From Alkalimonas collagenimarina (lineage in GTDB: Bacteria > Pseudomonadota > Gammaproteobacteria > Enterobacterales > Alteromonadaceae): 64,000 nucleotides of DNA. The stretch lies in assembly GCF_030717845.1 (NCBI RefSeq), contig NZ_JAUZVZ010000004.1, positions 124,001-188,000 on the forward strand, in the 5' to 3' direction. Each line of letters opens with the position of its first letter. Within the stretch, counting starts at the first letter, position 1. The position numbers were made by a program, and so were the translations under genes. Of the stretch, positions 1-9,334 are shown piece by piece. The notes beneath the pieces were generated by a model, which saw only the letters and a program-made list of their open reading frames with translations, was not told the origin of the DNA and searched no databases.

Positions 1-2479
1 CGTTGAAGCGTAGCAGTTCTTCCACCATGCGAGTCTCTGCTTGCTCATCACCAACTTGCGCCTTATTGTCACAAGAAAGCGGCCATGCAATCGTATACCA
101 TTGCCCACGCTTAAGGCCAGCAAGAAGCGGCAACAAAGACTCCGAACGCGCACAATAGGACTGTTGACACAACAGATCCAGCTGCACTGAAGCCTTTGCT
201 GTCGAGGCCATCGGTGCCTGATCCATCCGAATGCTCATTTGCAGCAGTTGAGCGTTACGGTCCTTACTAACCAACTCAGGGCTGCTGAACTGCAAGCTGG
301 CCGAAGCATGGTGTTGGTCTGTACTCCAGACAAACTTACGGCCATCTTCCTGATAGGCCAGATTCACCGATTGCATCGAAACACTTCGTCCATCAGCACT
401 CACCGCAGAGGAAGCCCGGGTTGTCACCTCTTCACCGCTGCTATCGCTCAGACGCCAAAGCAAACCATCGGCCAAATTGCGCACAAAAAGCAGCACACCA
501 TCACTGGCAGTGGATTCAGAAGCAGGGCTAGTCTCTTCATGCAAGGGCTCAAGCGTAACATTGTCGGCGTATGCCAAGCCATAGCCATAGGCAAAGAGCG
601 GATCATAATCGTCATCGTGCACATTCAGCAAAAATTGGTCATCGTATTTCGGCCAGGAAAAGCTGAGCTTGCCGCTAAAATCGTACTGGATAGTGCCATC
701 TTTGCTGCGCAGCAGCACATCAGCAATGCCCTGACCTTCCGATCCCGGCAACCAGGCCGCAACGAAAGCATCGGATGCATTCAATTCTTTATTGACCCAG
801 AGCGGCCGACCACTGATAAATACGGTCACTACCGGGATGTCTTGCGCCTGTAAGCGCTGTAACAGCGCTAAATCCTGCTTGCCGCCATACTGGTACTCCA
901 ACCTCTGAATATCGCCGTACCACTCTGCGTAAGGCTCTTCGCCAATCACCACGATGGCAACATCCGGTTTCACATCAAATTGGCCGTCGACACTGAGCTC
1001 GGCCGAACCACCAGCCGCCGTGATCTGCTGGTGCAACCCCTGATAGATGGAGGTGGCATTCGGGAAATCGGCATTGGTGTTGTCAGTGCCCTGCCAGGAC
1101 ACACTCCAGCCCCCGGCTTGCTTGGCGATATTATCCGCACCGTCTCCGGCAATCAACACCCGGCTGTTTGGAGCTATCGGCAGCAGTTGCTCATTGTTTT
1201 TCAGCAGCACCAGCGATTGGCGCACAGCACGCCGAGCCAGCTCACGGTGCTCAGGCGCATTGAACCACTGCGTTTGTAACGACTCGGGCCTGTCGGATGG
1301 CTTCCCCCGGCTAAAGGCACCCCAGCGAATTTTTGCCCGTAAAAAGCGGCGAACTGCATCATCAATACGATCCAGCGGGATCAACCCGTCGTTCACCTGC
1401 TGCACTGTGTTGTGGTAAAAGGCTTCGAAATGCTCCGGTACCATCATCACATCCACGCCAGCATTGAAAGCGGCAGCGCACTGCTCCAGATCGCAGCCAT
1501 CGACAAATTTATGCGCATTCCAATCGCTGATCACAAAGCCATCAAAACCCATCTGATTTTTCAGGACTTCGGTCAGCAAATAGTGATCACCGTGCACCCG
1601 CTTGCCGTTCCAGCTGTTAAAAGATGCCATCACCGATTGCACACCGGTAGCTATCGCCGTGTAATAACCCGCGGCATGGATCTCACGCAAGCGGGTTTCA
1701 TCCAGCAGAGTATCGCCGCGGTCAAGGCCATTCTCAGTGCCTCCATCGCCAATAAAATGCTTGGCAGTTGCAATACGGTAATGCTTTTGCAGGAAACTTT
1801 CGCCAAGCTCTCCCTGCAAGCCGGTGACCATTGGGCCAGCATAATCTGCCACAATTTCAGGATCTTCCGAATAGCTTTCATAGGTGCGGCCCCAACGGTC
1901 ATCCCGCACTACTGCTACCGTCGGTGCAAAGGTCCACTCAATGCCAGTGACTGCCACTTCTTTGGCAGTAGCTTCGCCAATCATGCGGATCAGCTCCGGA
2001 TCACGGGCAGCACCCAACCCAATATTGTGTGGAAATAAGGTCGCGCCATACACATTGCTGTGGCCATGCATCGCATCGGTGCCCCAGATGGTTGGAATAC
2101 TGCTGCCATCGAGGCTACTATCAATCGACGCAAGGTACATGGCATCAGCCAGCTGCAGCCAGGTTGCCACATCGGCCCGCTTGTTACCGTAAGGGGCGGT
2201 ATTGCCACCATTGAGGTAAGACCCAAAGCCGTATTGGCGCATGTGTTCAACCGTCAGATAACCGATTTCAGGCTGAATGAGCTGAGCAACTTTCTGCTCA
2301 ATGGTCATTTCAGCAAGCAGGCTATCAATTTTCTGCTCGATGACAGGATCGATTTGCAGCGCCGACGGCACGCGAGGCCAGCTGGCGCTATCCTCACCAG
2401 AAGCAAAACAGCTTGCAGCGACCAACACGGTACTCAAAGTCACGATGGTCGGGGTAAATCGCTTTGGAAAAAATGACAT
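1..2479 (-). CDS. GH3 family beta-glucosidase / exo-beta-glucanase (partial, C-terminus beyond window)
   Basis: Secreted or periplasmic family 3 glycoside hydrolase, expected to remove glucose from the non-reducing end of beta-glucan oligosaccharides. The frame stays open from an ATG at 2479 (AAGGA upstream) to the window edge, so 826 residues are visible and the C-terminus is missing. Visible GH3 landmarks are the conserved KHFIGDGGTENGLDRGDT stretch and VISDW, whose Asp (about residue 319) aligns with the catalytic nucleophile. The N-terminus is a signal sequence ending near VAASC, a weak lipobox at best. Length and layout resemble the ExoP/Cel3-type three-domain enzymes of marine gammaproteobacteria. 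It is the last visible gene of a receptor-GH16-GH3 run on the same strand, 61 bp after the GH16 gene, which supports a joint role in beta-glucan breakdown. The exact linkage (1,3 or 1,4) cannot be read from sequence. Confidence 0.92.
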   Translation of the reverse strand, partial: MSFFPKRFTPTIVTLSTVLVAASCFASGEDSASWPRVPSALQIDPVIEQKIDSLLAEMTIEQKVAQLIQPEIGYLTVEHMRQYGFGSYLNGGNTAPYGNKRADVATWLQLADAMYLASIDSSLDGSSIPTIWGTDAMHGHSNVYGATLFPHNIGLGAARDPELIRMIGEATAKEVAVTGIEWTFAPTVAVVRDDRWGRTYESYSEDPEIVADYAGPMVTGLQGELGESFLQKHYRIATAKHFIGDGGTENGLDRGDTLLDETRLREIHAAGYYTAIATGVQSVMASFNSWNGKRVHGDHYLLTEVLKNQMGFDGFVISDWNAHKFVDGCDLEQCAAAFNAGVDVMMVPEHFEAFYHNTVQQVNDGLIPLDRIDDAVRRFLRAKIRWGAFSRGKPSDRPESLQTQWFNAPEHRELARRAVRQSLVLLKNNEQLLPIAPNSRVLIAGDGADNIAKQAGGWSVSWQGTDNTNADFPNATSIYQGLHQQITAAGGSAELSVDGQFDVKPDVAIVVIGEEPYAEWYGDIQRLEYQYGGKQDLALLQRLQAQDIPVVTVFISGRPLWVNKELNASDAFVAAWLPGSEGQGIADVLLRSKDGTIQYDFSGKLSFSWPKYDDQFLLNVHDDDYDPLFAYGYGLAYADNVTLEPLHEETSPASESTASDGVLLFVRNLADGLLWRLSDSSGEEVTTRASSAVSADGRSVSMQSVNLAYQEDGRKFVWSTDQHHASASLQFSSPELVSKDRNAQLLQMSIRMDQAPMASTAKASVQLDLLCQQSYCARSESLLPLLAGLKRGQWYTIAWPLSCDNKAQVGDEQAETRMVEELLRFN

Positions 2480-2540
2480 AACAGGATCCTTGCAACCGAC
2501 TGCCACCGCCACACTTGGCGACGACAGCCAGAGTCTTCGT

Positions 2541-3317
2541 TTAATGAGGGATGTATTCAATAAAGTCGTAATAGGCCCAGGCCGCTTCACCTGAGTAATG
2601 GCCCGGGAAATAACCAGCCTCCTCGGAATTATCGCCATGCCAGTGATTGATCATGATTTTGGCGTGATCCACTGGCCAGGCATAGGCCGGAATTTGATCA
2701 GCAGCCAATGGTCCGGTGCCAGAAGCTTTATAAACAGTGCGAATAGTTTGCTCAAAGCCATCAGCATCATAGACAAACCAACGGATCTGTTGTTCACCCC
2801 ACTCAAAACCGATGGTCAGCAAATTCTGTTGAATATTCAGACCATAAGGGGTGAGGTCAATGTCTTGCTCCCAACTCTGATATTCCCCATCGTACGGCTG
2901 GTAAATCACATTGGTATGCACCACATTACCAAGCGATGGCAAAAACTCTATGTCAATCTCTTGCCAGGCCCGCTCTGGTTCATCCCACCAGGAGGTATAA
3001 GTGAAGATGGAAGCAACCGTGCCCGGCGTATTGCCGGTTTTGAGTGAGCCTTGTACCCGGCCATGGCGATAACTGTTACGGCTTTGCAGCTCTGAGCACT
3101 GGCCCTGCTCAAGCGCCAGCGTAATACCATGAGAGCTGGGTGTGATCATATTGGGTGAAAAGGTACAGCCAAAAGGACTGCCATTATCACCAACACGAGC
3201 AAACCAGATGTTGCCGTTAATGCCCCAGCTAAAGTCATCCCGAAAGTAATCCGCCTGCGATACAGCTGAAAAACTCAGACCCAGCGCAAGCAGCGTCCCA
3301 AGCGTGTGTTGTTTCAT
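2541..3317 (-). CDS. GH16 family endo-beta-glucanase (lichenase/laminarinase-like)
   Basis: A 258-residue secreted protein with a Sec signal (MKQHTLGTLLALGLSFSAVSQA) and a single GH16 jelly-roll domain. The catalytic motif is EIDIEF, with E120 as presumed nucleophile, D122 as helper and E124 as acid/base. The motif lacks the extra residue (EIDIME-type bulge) usual in laminarinases, so it is closer to the lichenase/XTH-like branch. It should cut internal bonds of beta-1,3/1,4-glucans to fragments. It sits between a TonB-dependent receptor (68 bp upstream) and a GH3 exo-enzyme (61 bp downstream) on one strand, which fits an operon that cuts, imports and finishes a beta-glucan. There is no carbohydrate-binding module, and two Cys (C51, C74) could form a disulfide. 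The family call is firm; the substrate is inferred. Confidence 0.9.
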   Translation of the reverse strand: MKQHTLGTLLALGLSFSAVSQADYFRDDFSWGINGNIWFARVGDNGSPFGCTFSPNMITPSSHGITLALEQGQCSELQSRNSYRHGRVQGSLKTGNTPGTVASIFTYTSWWDEPERAWQEIDIEFLPSLGNVVHTNVIYQPYDGEYQSWEQDIDLTPYGLNIQQNLLTIGFEWGEQQIRWFVYDADGFEQTIRTVYKASGTGPLAADQIPAYAWPVDHAKIMINHWHGDNSEEAGYFPGHYSGEAAWAYYDFIEYIPH

Positions 3318-3385
3318 GATTCGTTCCTCATTCCTGACCTGCCAGCACGCCTGCGTAAGGCATAGCCGACAGGCAATCTGGTCAC

Positions 3386-6070
3386 TTAGAAGTTAAAACC
3401 GGCCCGGATACCGTAATGGCGAGGCATACCAAAGCTGCCTTTCGGAATACCTTTGCCGGTATTGTTCCAGTACTGCACCAGTTCGTTGGTGGCATTGCTG
3501 ACAAAGACCTCGGCATACCAAACCTGGCTTTGTGGCTCGTACTTAAGCGCGGCATTTAACATACTGTAAGCACCTCGTTTGTCGCTAATATAAAGCGCGG
3601 CTTCATCCGGTACGACAAAATCCATATCATCCAGGTGCTTGTCCAGATTCCAGATTGTGGTGTAAGAAGATGCTTTCCAGTTCCAGTTAAACCAGCCATG
3701 CACATGGCCAAATCGCCCCAAATCCACACTGTGTGTGTAGCTGAGATTGGCGCTGAAGCGAGGCGTCATGGCCAGATCGTTGCCTTTGAGGTTGGTGGTC
3801 AGCAACGTATTTTCCGGGTCGATCGAATCCTCATACGTCAGATTAAACAGATACTCGGGATCATAGTCCCACTTGGTGATCCAATCTTTGGTAATCCGGG
3901 CATGGGTCCAGGTGGCATAACCGGTAAAGCGGCCACTTGGATAAGGTTTCCAATCGAACTCCAACTCTAAGCCTTTGATCACAGCATCCGGCACGTTTTG
4001 GGTGAAATACGCAATCACCGGCCGGTTGCGAAACTCCAGAATGGGCTGACCATCGTCCCCCAGAATCGGGTTGCCATTCTCATCTTCTACCGGTGACAAA
4101 CGCTCAACGTTGCCAATAGAACCAACCGAAGCGTACTGCATGTCTGTGTAATCGGTATAGAAAAATGCCGCTTGCAAGTTCAGGGAGTTATCAAAAAAGC
4201 TGGATTTGGCGCCAAGCTCCCAGGTGATCACTTGCTCAGGATCAAACTGGGTTTCAAAACGGCTCACTTCCCCGGTTCTGTCATTCACTACCTCGAACAC
4301 ATCGCCAATACCACCGGCTTTAAAACCTGACGCCAGATAGGTATACAGCATGGTGTCGAGACTCAGGTTGTAATCAAGGCCAAGGCGAAAATCATGGTTG
4401 CTCCACTGCCCTTTGTTGTCGTTTTCGAAGTAAGAGCCGTACAAAGAACTATCGTGGAAATAATCGACAGGAAGGTTGCTTAGTACCGTGCGGTTAAACC
4501 AGCCAGGTGCACAACCATCCGCATTGGTGCAACGATAGGTTCGGCCGCCTTTATCCTGTTTGGTTTCATTGCTGTAACGATAGCCCAGAGTACCGTGTAA
4601 ATTGTCGGTTATTTTGTAGGTACCCTGCCCGAACAGTGCATAAGCTTTGGTAGAGCGATCCGGCTGGTCCCAAAATGCTTTGTCATCCATTGGGTTGTCG
4701 TAATACCCAAGGGTGGAGGTTTTTTCAAAGAAATAATTCACCCCGGCAATCCAAACCAAATCGCCAAACTCGTCGGATTGCAGCTGCAACTCGGTCGAAT
4801 AGGATTGAGCGCCGGTGCCTTTTAAGAAATAAATGGCGCCATCCCAGGGATCCAGCCCGACTTCGCTATCTTGAGCCGATGACCGGTCCATGTTCTCATA
4901 GCCCAGTTGCCACACCAGGCTGAGTTCATCGGTAAGATCGACATTGAGGTTGTTGCGCAAGTAAGTAATGTCCAGCTTCAGCTCACCCGGGACGTTCACC
5001 ACCGCCTGGTAGGTGTTGTCACTTGGCAAAAATGAAGCGCAATCACCACCAAACTCGTCGGCGCGGCCCCGCAACTGATCGCAGTTCACCAAATCCAGAG
5101 TCCCTCCACTGTTGTTGCTGTACTGCTGGAACACCGTATGGTTGGTAAAGCGGCCATGATGGGGTTGCCATAAAGCACTAATACGGAAGGAGTACTCATT
5201 GGCATTGTGGTAAAAGTCTTTTTTATCGGCTGGAGTAAGTGCCCGCACGCGCTGAGCTTCTGGATCGGTGCCGGCACTGTCAATCCACCAGTTTTCGCGC
5301 TGAGTTACGGTGGAGCCAATACCCTGGTAAGAGTTTTCTGAAATCACCGGTGCATTCAGTACTTCAGGACTCAAACGACGGGTGTCGTACTGATTCGGAT
5401 CCCAATAACCTTCAAGGTAAGAGTCGCGCTTCAAGCCTTTGGCAGCAATACGAATGGCAAACTCGTCATTGACCGGCAGATTCAGAAAGCCACCGGCACT
5501 GCGGGTATTAAAGCGGCCAGCTTCCAGATTCAGATTGCCAAAGGTGCCGGAAAAATCGGGCTTGGCGGAAAGAACATTGATGCTGCCCACGGTTGAGTTG
5601 CGGCCAAAAAGCGTGCCCTGAGGGCCACGTAATGCCTCAACACGCTCTACATCGTACATCAGCGCCAGAGCCCCCTGCATTCGGGGTGAGTAGATGCCAT
5701 CCAAATGCACACCAACCGCAGGGTCACCCAGCTCGGTAATATTGGTAGATCGCACACCACGCATTGTAATAACCGGAGCCGCTTGATCGGTAGCCATGGA
5801 AATATCCAAACCCGGCACTAAATCAGCCATGTCTTTAATGCTATGAATACCGCTTTGGCGTAATTGCTCCTCACTCAGAACAGAGATGGCCACTGGCGTT
5901 TCCATCAACTTGGTTCTGCGCTTGGTAGCTGTGACCGAGATCACCTCAATAACACGATCATTCTCAGCCACTGCTGGCTGGTTGTCATTGTCGGTGCCAC
6001 TTTGTTCTGCGATGACAGGCATCGCACCAGCCATCAACATAGCTAGTGTAATTGCGTTCAGTTTGTACAT
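3386..6070 (-). CDS. TonB-dependent outer-membrane receptor (beta-glucan oligosaccharide uptake, inferred)
   Basis: An 894-residue outer-membrane receptor. It has a signal peptide (residues 1-21), a TonB-box-like VIEVISVTATKR segment near residue 40, a plug domain (about 55-165, with LRGPQGTLFGRN) and a 22-strand-type barrel ending in an aromatic terminus (HYGIRAGFNF). It lacks the N-terminal extension of FecA-type transducers. It is the first gene of the run receptor, GH16, GH3, so glucan oligosaccharides are the likely cargo. This comes from context, since receptor sequence alone does not give the ligand. The start at 6070 is preceded by a strong GGGGAGGG ribosome site. The upstream gap carries no LacI-like palindrome that I could find, so control of this locus is unknown. 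Confidence 0.9.
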   Translation of the reverse strand: MYKLNAITLAMLMAGAMPVIAEQSGTDNDNQPAVAENDRVIEVISVTATKRRTKLMETPVAISVLSEEQLRQSGIHSIKDMADLVPGLDISMATDQAAPVITMRGVRSTNITELGDPAVGVHLDGIYSPRMQGALALMYDVERVEALRGPQGTLFGRNSTVGSINVLSAKPDFSGTFGNLNLEAGRFNTRSAGGFLNLPVNDEFAIRIAAKGLKRDSYLEGYWDPNQYDTRRLSPEVLNAPVISENSYQGIGSTVTQRENWWIDSAGTDPEAQRVRALTPADKKDFYHNANEYSFRISALWQPHHGRFTNHTVFQQYSNNSGGTLDLVNCDQLRGRADEFGGDCASFLPSDNTYQAVVNVPGELKLDITYLRNNLNVDLTDELSLVWQLGYENMDRSSAQDSEVGLDPWDGAIYFLKGTGAQSYSTELQLQSDEFGDLVWIAGVNYFFEKTSTLGYYDNPMDDKAFWDQPDRSTKAYALFGQGTYKITDNLHGTLGYRYSNETKQDKGGRTYRCTNADGCAPGWFNRTVLSNLPVDYFHDSSLYGSYFENDNKGQWSNHDFRLGLDYNLSLDTMLYTYLASGFKAGGIGDVFEVVNDRTGEVSRFETQFDPEQVITWELGAKSSFFDNSLNLQAAFFYTDYTDMQYASVGSIGNVERLSPVEDENGNPILGDDGQPILEFRNRPVIAYFTQNVPDAVIKGLELEFDWKPYPSGRFTGYATWTHARITKDWITKWDYDPEYLFNLTYEDSIDPENTLLTTNLKGNDLAMTPRFSANLSYTHSVDLGRFGHVHGWFNWNWKASSYTTIWNLDKHLDDMDFVVPDEAALYISDKRGAYSMLNAALKYEPQSQVWYAEVFVSNATNELVQYWNNTGKGIPKGSFGMPRHYGIRAGFNF

Positions 6071-6382
6071 GTCTACCCTCCCCGGGCTCTTGTCTTCTTG
6101 TCTCGTTATTTTTTTATTGGCAAAGAAATGGTGTAGGCAAAGATACGGATGTTTTACCGTTATTATTATTCGCTCTAATTTAGTGGGATTGCCTGAACAA
6201 TATCCAGCCAGATTCGGTAAGGCGAGTTAGAGATACTACAACCCGACAACTGACCTGCTTATTTAGCCGGGCAGTCTGATAAAAGCACGTTTGGGTATGA
6301 CATAAGCTTGATCCAGTACATTGCGCTTTGGTTACAGAGCCGTCAGACTGAGGCTATCCCAGCGGATTTTTCAGGAGAACCT
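6071..6382. promoter_or_regulatory. Divergent intergenic region between the glucan receptor and the cation ATPase
   Basis: About 310 bp with no gene that I can support. It must hold promoters for the leftward receptor operon and the rightward ATPase. On the minus strand a weak -35/-10 pair (TTGCCT, 17 bp, ATAAAA) lies about 35 bp before the receptor start. The ATPase reading frame is open back to a TTG at 6308, but the ATG at 6383 has the better ribosome site, so I treat 6308-6382 as leader. I saw no clear operator or riboswitch. Confidence 0.4.
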
Positions 6383-9079
6383 ATGTCAAGCAAGGATTCA
6401 TCAAGCCCCCCAGCGCAATCAGGCCACTCTCCTGCTCATGCGTTAGCAGCCAAGGAGTTGCTGGTTCGCCATCAAAGCTCCGTAGAGGGACTGAACAAGG
6501 CGGAGGTCGCCAAACGACTCAGGGAAGATGGTGCCAATGCATTGCCAGAACCACCTCAACCTGGCCTCTTGCAACGCTTTTTCAAGCACTTTAACGATAC
6601 GCTGATTTACATTTTGCTGGCAGCAGCAGCTATTACCGCGTTACTTGGTCACTGGCTGGATACCTGGGTCATTTTGGCGGTAGTACTGATTAACGCCACC
6701 ATCGGCTTTGTGCAAGAAGGCAAAGCCGAAAAAGCACTGGCCGGCATCCGTAAAATGCTGTCTCTGCATGCCACAGTGAAGCGCGATGGCAGCTGGCATC
6801 AGGTGGACGCCGATCAATTGGTGGTTGGCGATATTGTGCGCCTTCGCTCCGGCGATAAAGTGCCGGCGGATATGCGCTTGCTGGACACCAACAACCTGCG
6901 GATTGAAGAGTCAGCGCTGACCGGCGAGTCGGTGCCAACCGAAAAGCACACGCAGGCGGTAGCCGCCGATGCCGGTGTTGGCGATCGCTTTTGCATGGCG
7001 TTTTCCGGCACTCTGGTAGCGGCAGGACGCGGTACTGCCGTGGTCACAGCAACTGGCGCCAACACCGAAATTGGCCAAATCAATGCCATGCTGTCGTCGG
7101 TTCAAGCCATTGCAACGCCGCTAACCCGCCAGATGGCGCAATTTAGTAAGTGGCTGTCGGTGGTGATTGTTGCTCTGGCACTGCTGATGCTATTGATTGG
7201 CCATCTGCTGCATGATTTTGCCACCGGCGAGCTCTTTCTGGCAGCCATTGGCTTTGCCGTCGCAGCCATTCCGGAAGGCTTACCGGCCATCTTAACCATT
7301 ACTCTGGCGCTTGGCGTACAAAAAATGGCGCAACGTAATGCCATTACTCGTAAACTCAATGCCGTGGAAACCTTAGGCTCCATCACAGTGATTTGCTCGG
7401 ATAAAACCGGCACCCTCACCCGCAATGAGATGACAGCCAGTCAGGTCGTTACCCAGACTGGCAATTACCAGGTCAGCGGTCTGGGTTATCAGCCCGAAGG
7501 GGCTTTTGAGCTGGATGGCAAGGCCGTAAATGCACTTGAGCAGCCGACATTATCCGCCCTGATTGAAGTTGTCGCTGTGGCCAACGACAGCCAGCTAACC
7601 CAACAGGATGAGCACTGGGGCGTTCAGGGGGAGCCCACCGAAGGAGCGCTGCTCTGTCTGGCAGAAAAAGCTGGCTTTGAACGTGAGAGCTACCAACGTC
7701 TGGCGGTGATCCCTTTTGAGTCCGAGAACAAGTTTATGGCCAGCCTGGAGCAGCACCCGGATGGCAGCCAGCACATTCTGCTTAAGGGTGCGCCGGATCG
7801 CTTGCTGGAGCGCTGCGACCAACAATTGAATGCCGACGGCGAGACCGAACCGTTAGACAGCGCCTACTGGCAACAACAACTGGAAGCATTGAGCAGCCAG
7901 GGTCTAAGGGTATTGGCTGCTGCCAGAAAACCGGCCAGCCATACCGAGCTTGGTATTGATGATTTAACCGGAATGCAGTTTATTGGGCTTATCGGCATCA
8001 TTGACCCACCCCGGCCAGAAGCCATTGAAGCCATTGCCCAGTGCCATCAAGCCGGCATTCGGGTCAAGATGATCACCGGCGATCATGCCGGTACCGCTGA
8101 AGCTATCGGTAAAGCCATGTCACTGGCCGGCGATGGCGAGCTGGTGGTGGTGACGGGTGCTGAAATAGAAGCAGCCAGCGATGAAACGCTGCAAGAGCTG
8201 GCCATGCGCGGCAATGTCTTTGCCCGAACCAGCCCGGAGCATAAGTTACGGCTGGTCAAAGCACTGCAGGCCAGTGGCGAAGTGGTCGCCATGACGGGTG
8301 ATGGCGTCAATGATGCCCCAGCGCTCAAACGGGCCGATGTCGGAATCGCCATGGGCATTAAGGGCACCGAAGCCACCAAGGAAGCGGCCGATATCGTTCT
8401 TGCCGATGATAATTTCAGTACCATCGCCAAAGCAGTGGCTGAAGGTCGCACCATCTACGACAATTTACGCAAAGCCATCTTGTTTATTCTACCCACCAAT
8501 GGAGCCCAGGGGCTGGTCATGCTGTTGGCGGTAATGTTTGGTTTAACCCTGCCACTGACACCCGTGCAAATCCTCTGGGTCAATATGGTGGTAGCCGTGA
8601 CCTTAGCTCTGGCACTGGCTTTTGAGCCAGCCGAGCCAGGGGTAATGAAACGACCGCCACGCGATCCAAAAGCAGCTATTTTAAGCGGCATGTTTTTGTG
8701 GCGCATCAGTATGGTGTCGCTGATGATTGGCGGGGTGTCCATCCTCATGTTTTTATGGGCCATCGCTGCCGATGTTGATATCAGCACAGCCCGTACTCTG
8801 GCAGTCAATACTCTGGTGATGGCGCAGGCGTTTTATCTTATCAACAGCCGCTATCTGACCGAATGCAGCTTAAAGTTTAGCCTGCTGTTTGCCAACAAAA
8901 TGGCCTGGCTGGCAATGGGGGTGCTGTTGGTGTTGCAGCTCGGCTTTGTCTACCTGCCCTTTATGCAGCAATTGTTTGGCACCAGCGCATTACCGCTTGC
9001 CTACTGGCTGCTCCCAGTCGGGCTGGGACTGGCAATTATGCTGATTATCGAGCTGGAGAAAAAGTGGCTCTGGCGCTAA
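6383..9079 (+). CDS. P2-type cation-transporting P-type ATPase
   Basis: An 898-residue inner-membrane ion pump. In order it shows an N-terminal cation-ATPase domain, the actuator motif TGES, the M4 motif IPEGLPA, the phosphorylation motif SDKTGT (Asp at residue 340), the nucleotide-domain KGAPD, the hinge TGDGVNDAP and about four C-terminal membrane helices. The PEGL in M4 and overall layout place it with P2A pumps (SERCA/PacL/PMA1-like). M6 reads [19 protein letters not shown], which keeps the SERCA Asn796 equivalent but has Ala where SERCA has Asp800. That makes a classical two-site calcium pump doubtful. ATG 6383 follows CAGGAGAA at good spacing, better than the TTG 75 bp upstream. The transported ion is undetermined. 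Confidence 0.9.
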   Translation: MSSKDSSSPPAQSGHSPAHALAAKELLVRHQSSVEGLNKAEVAKRLREDGANALPEPPQPGLLQRFFKHFNDTLIYILLAAAAITALLGHWLDTWVILAVVLINATIGFVQEGKAEKALAGIRKMLSLHATVKRDGSWHQVDADQLVVGDIVRLRSGDKVPADMRLLDTNNLRIEESALTGESVPTEKHTQAVAADAGVGDRFCMAFSGTLVAAGRGTAVVTATGANTEIGQINAMLSSVQAIATPLTRQMAQFSKWLSVVIVALALLMLLIGHLLHDFATGELFLAAIGFAVAAIPEGLPAILTITLALGVQKMAQRNAITRKLNAVETLGSITVICSDKTGTLTRNEMTASQVVTQTGNYQVSGLGYQPEGAFELDGKAVNALEQPTLSALIEVVAVANDSQLTQQDEHWGVQGEPTEGALLCLAEKAGFERESYQRLAVIPFESENKFMASLEQHPDGSQHILLKGAPDRLLERCDQQLNADGETEPLDSAYWQQQLEALSSQGLRVLAAARKPASHTELGIDDLTGMQFIGLIGIIDPPRPEAIEAIAQCHQAGIRVKMITGDHAGTAEAIGKAMSLAGDGELVVVTGAEIEAASDETLQELAMRGNVFARTSPEHKLRLVKALQASGEVVAMTGDGVNDAPALKRADVGIAMGIKGTEATKEAADIVLADDNFSTIAKAVAEGRTIYDNLRKAILFILPTNGAQGLVMLLAVMFGLTLPLTPVQILWVNMVVAVTLALALAFEPAEPGVMKRPPRDPKAAILSGMFLWRISMVSLMIGGVSILMFLWAIAADVDISTARTLAVNTLVMAQAFYLINSRYLTECSLKFSLLFANKMAWLAMGVLLVLQLGFVYLPFMQQLFGTSALPLAYWLLPVGLGLAIMLIIELEKKWLWR

Positions 9080-9157
9080 AAAATTTCAGCCATTGAAACT
9101 GAACACTTCTTGATAAGAGTACGTAAGTATCTGTTTGGCTATCAGGAGTACTGCACA

Positions 9158-9334
9158 ATGTTTGGATTATTTAAGCGAGATCCCGTTAAAAAGCTACGCA
9201 AAGCTTACGATCAAAAGCTGGAACAAGCCATGCTTGCCCAGCGTAAAGGCGATATGCGACTGTTTGCTGACTTAACCGAAGAAAGCGAAAAGCTGTGGCA
9301 ACAAATTGAGCAGCTACAACAGCAACAGTCTTAA
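9158..9334 (+). CDS. DUF6435 family small protein
   Basis: A 58-residue cytoplasmic protein starting MFGLFKRDPVKKL and rich in charged residues and glutamine, probably all helical (QKLEQAMLAQRKGD, then EESEKLWQQIEQLQQQ). It matches the short DUF6435 proteins of gammaproteobacteria, whose function is unknown. The ATG at 9158 has AGGAG at good spacing; a longer frame from 9110 adds an unconserved leader. It lies 78 bp after the ATPase on the same strand. Its stop overlaps the stop of the opposing ABC exporter by four bases (shared TTAA). Confidence 0.75.
   Translation: MFGLFKRDPVKKLRKAYDQKLEQAMLAQRKGDMRLFADLTEESEKLWQQIEQLQQQQS

Noticed and set aside
239-2476. Several plus-strand open frames (for example 239-853 and 1412-2038)
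   Set aside because: They are shadows of the GH3 gene on the other strand; the proteins are low-quality, and the GH3 frame is open across the whole stretch with clear motifs.
1-2479. GH3 protein as a lipoprotein
   Set aside because: The segment VAASC lacks Leu at -3 and is not a convincing lipobox; an ordinary signal peptide is as likely.
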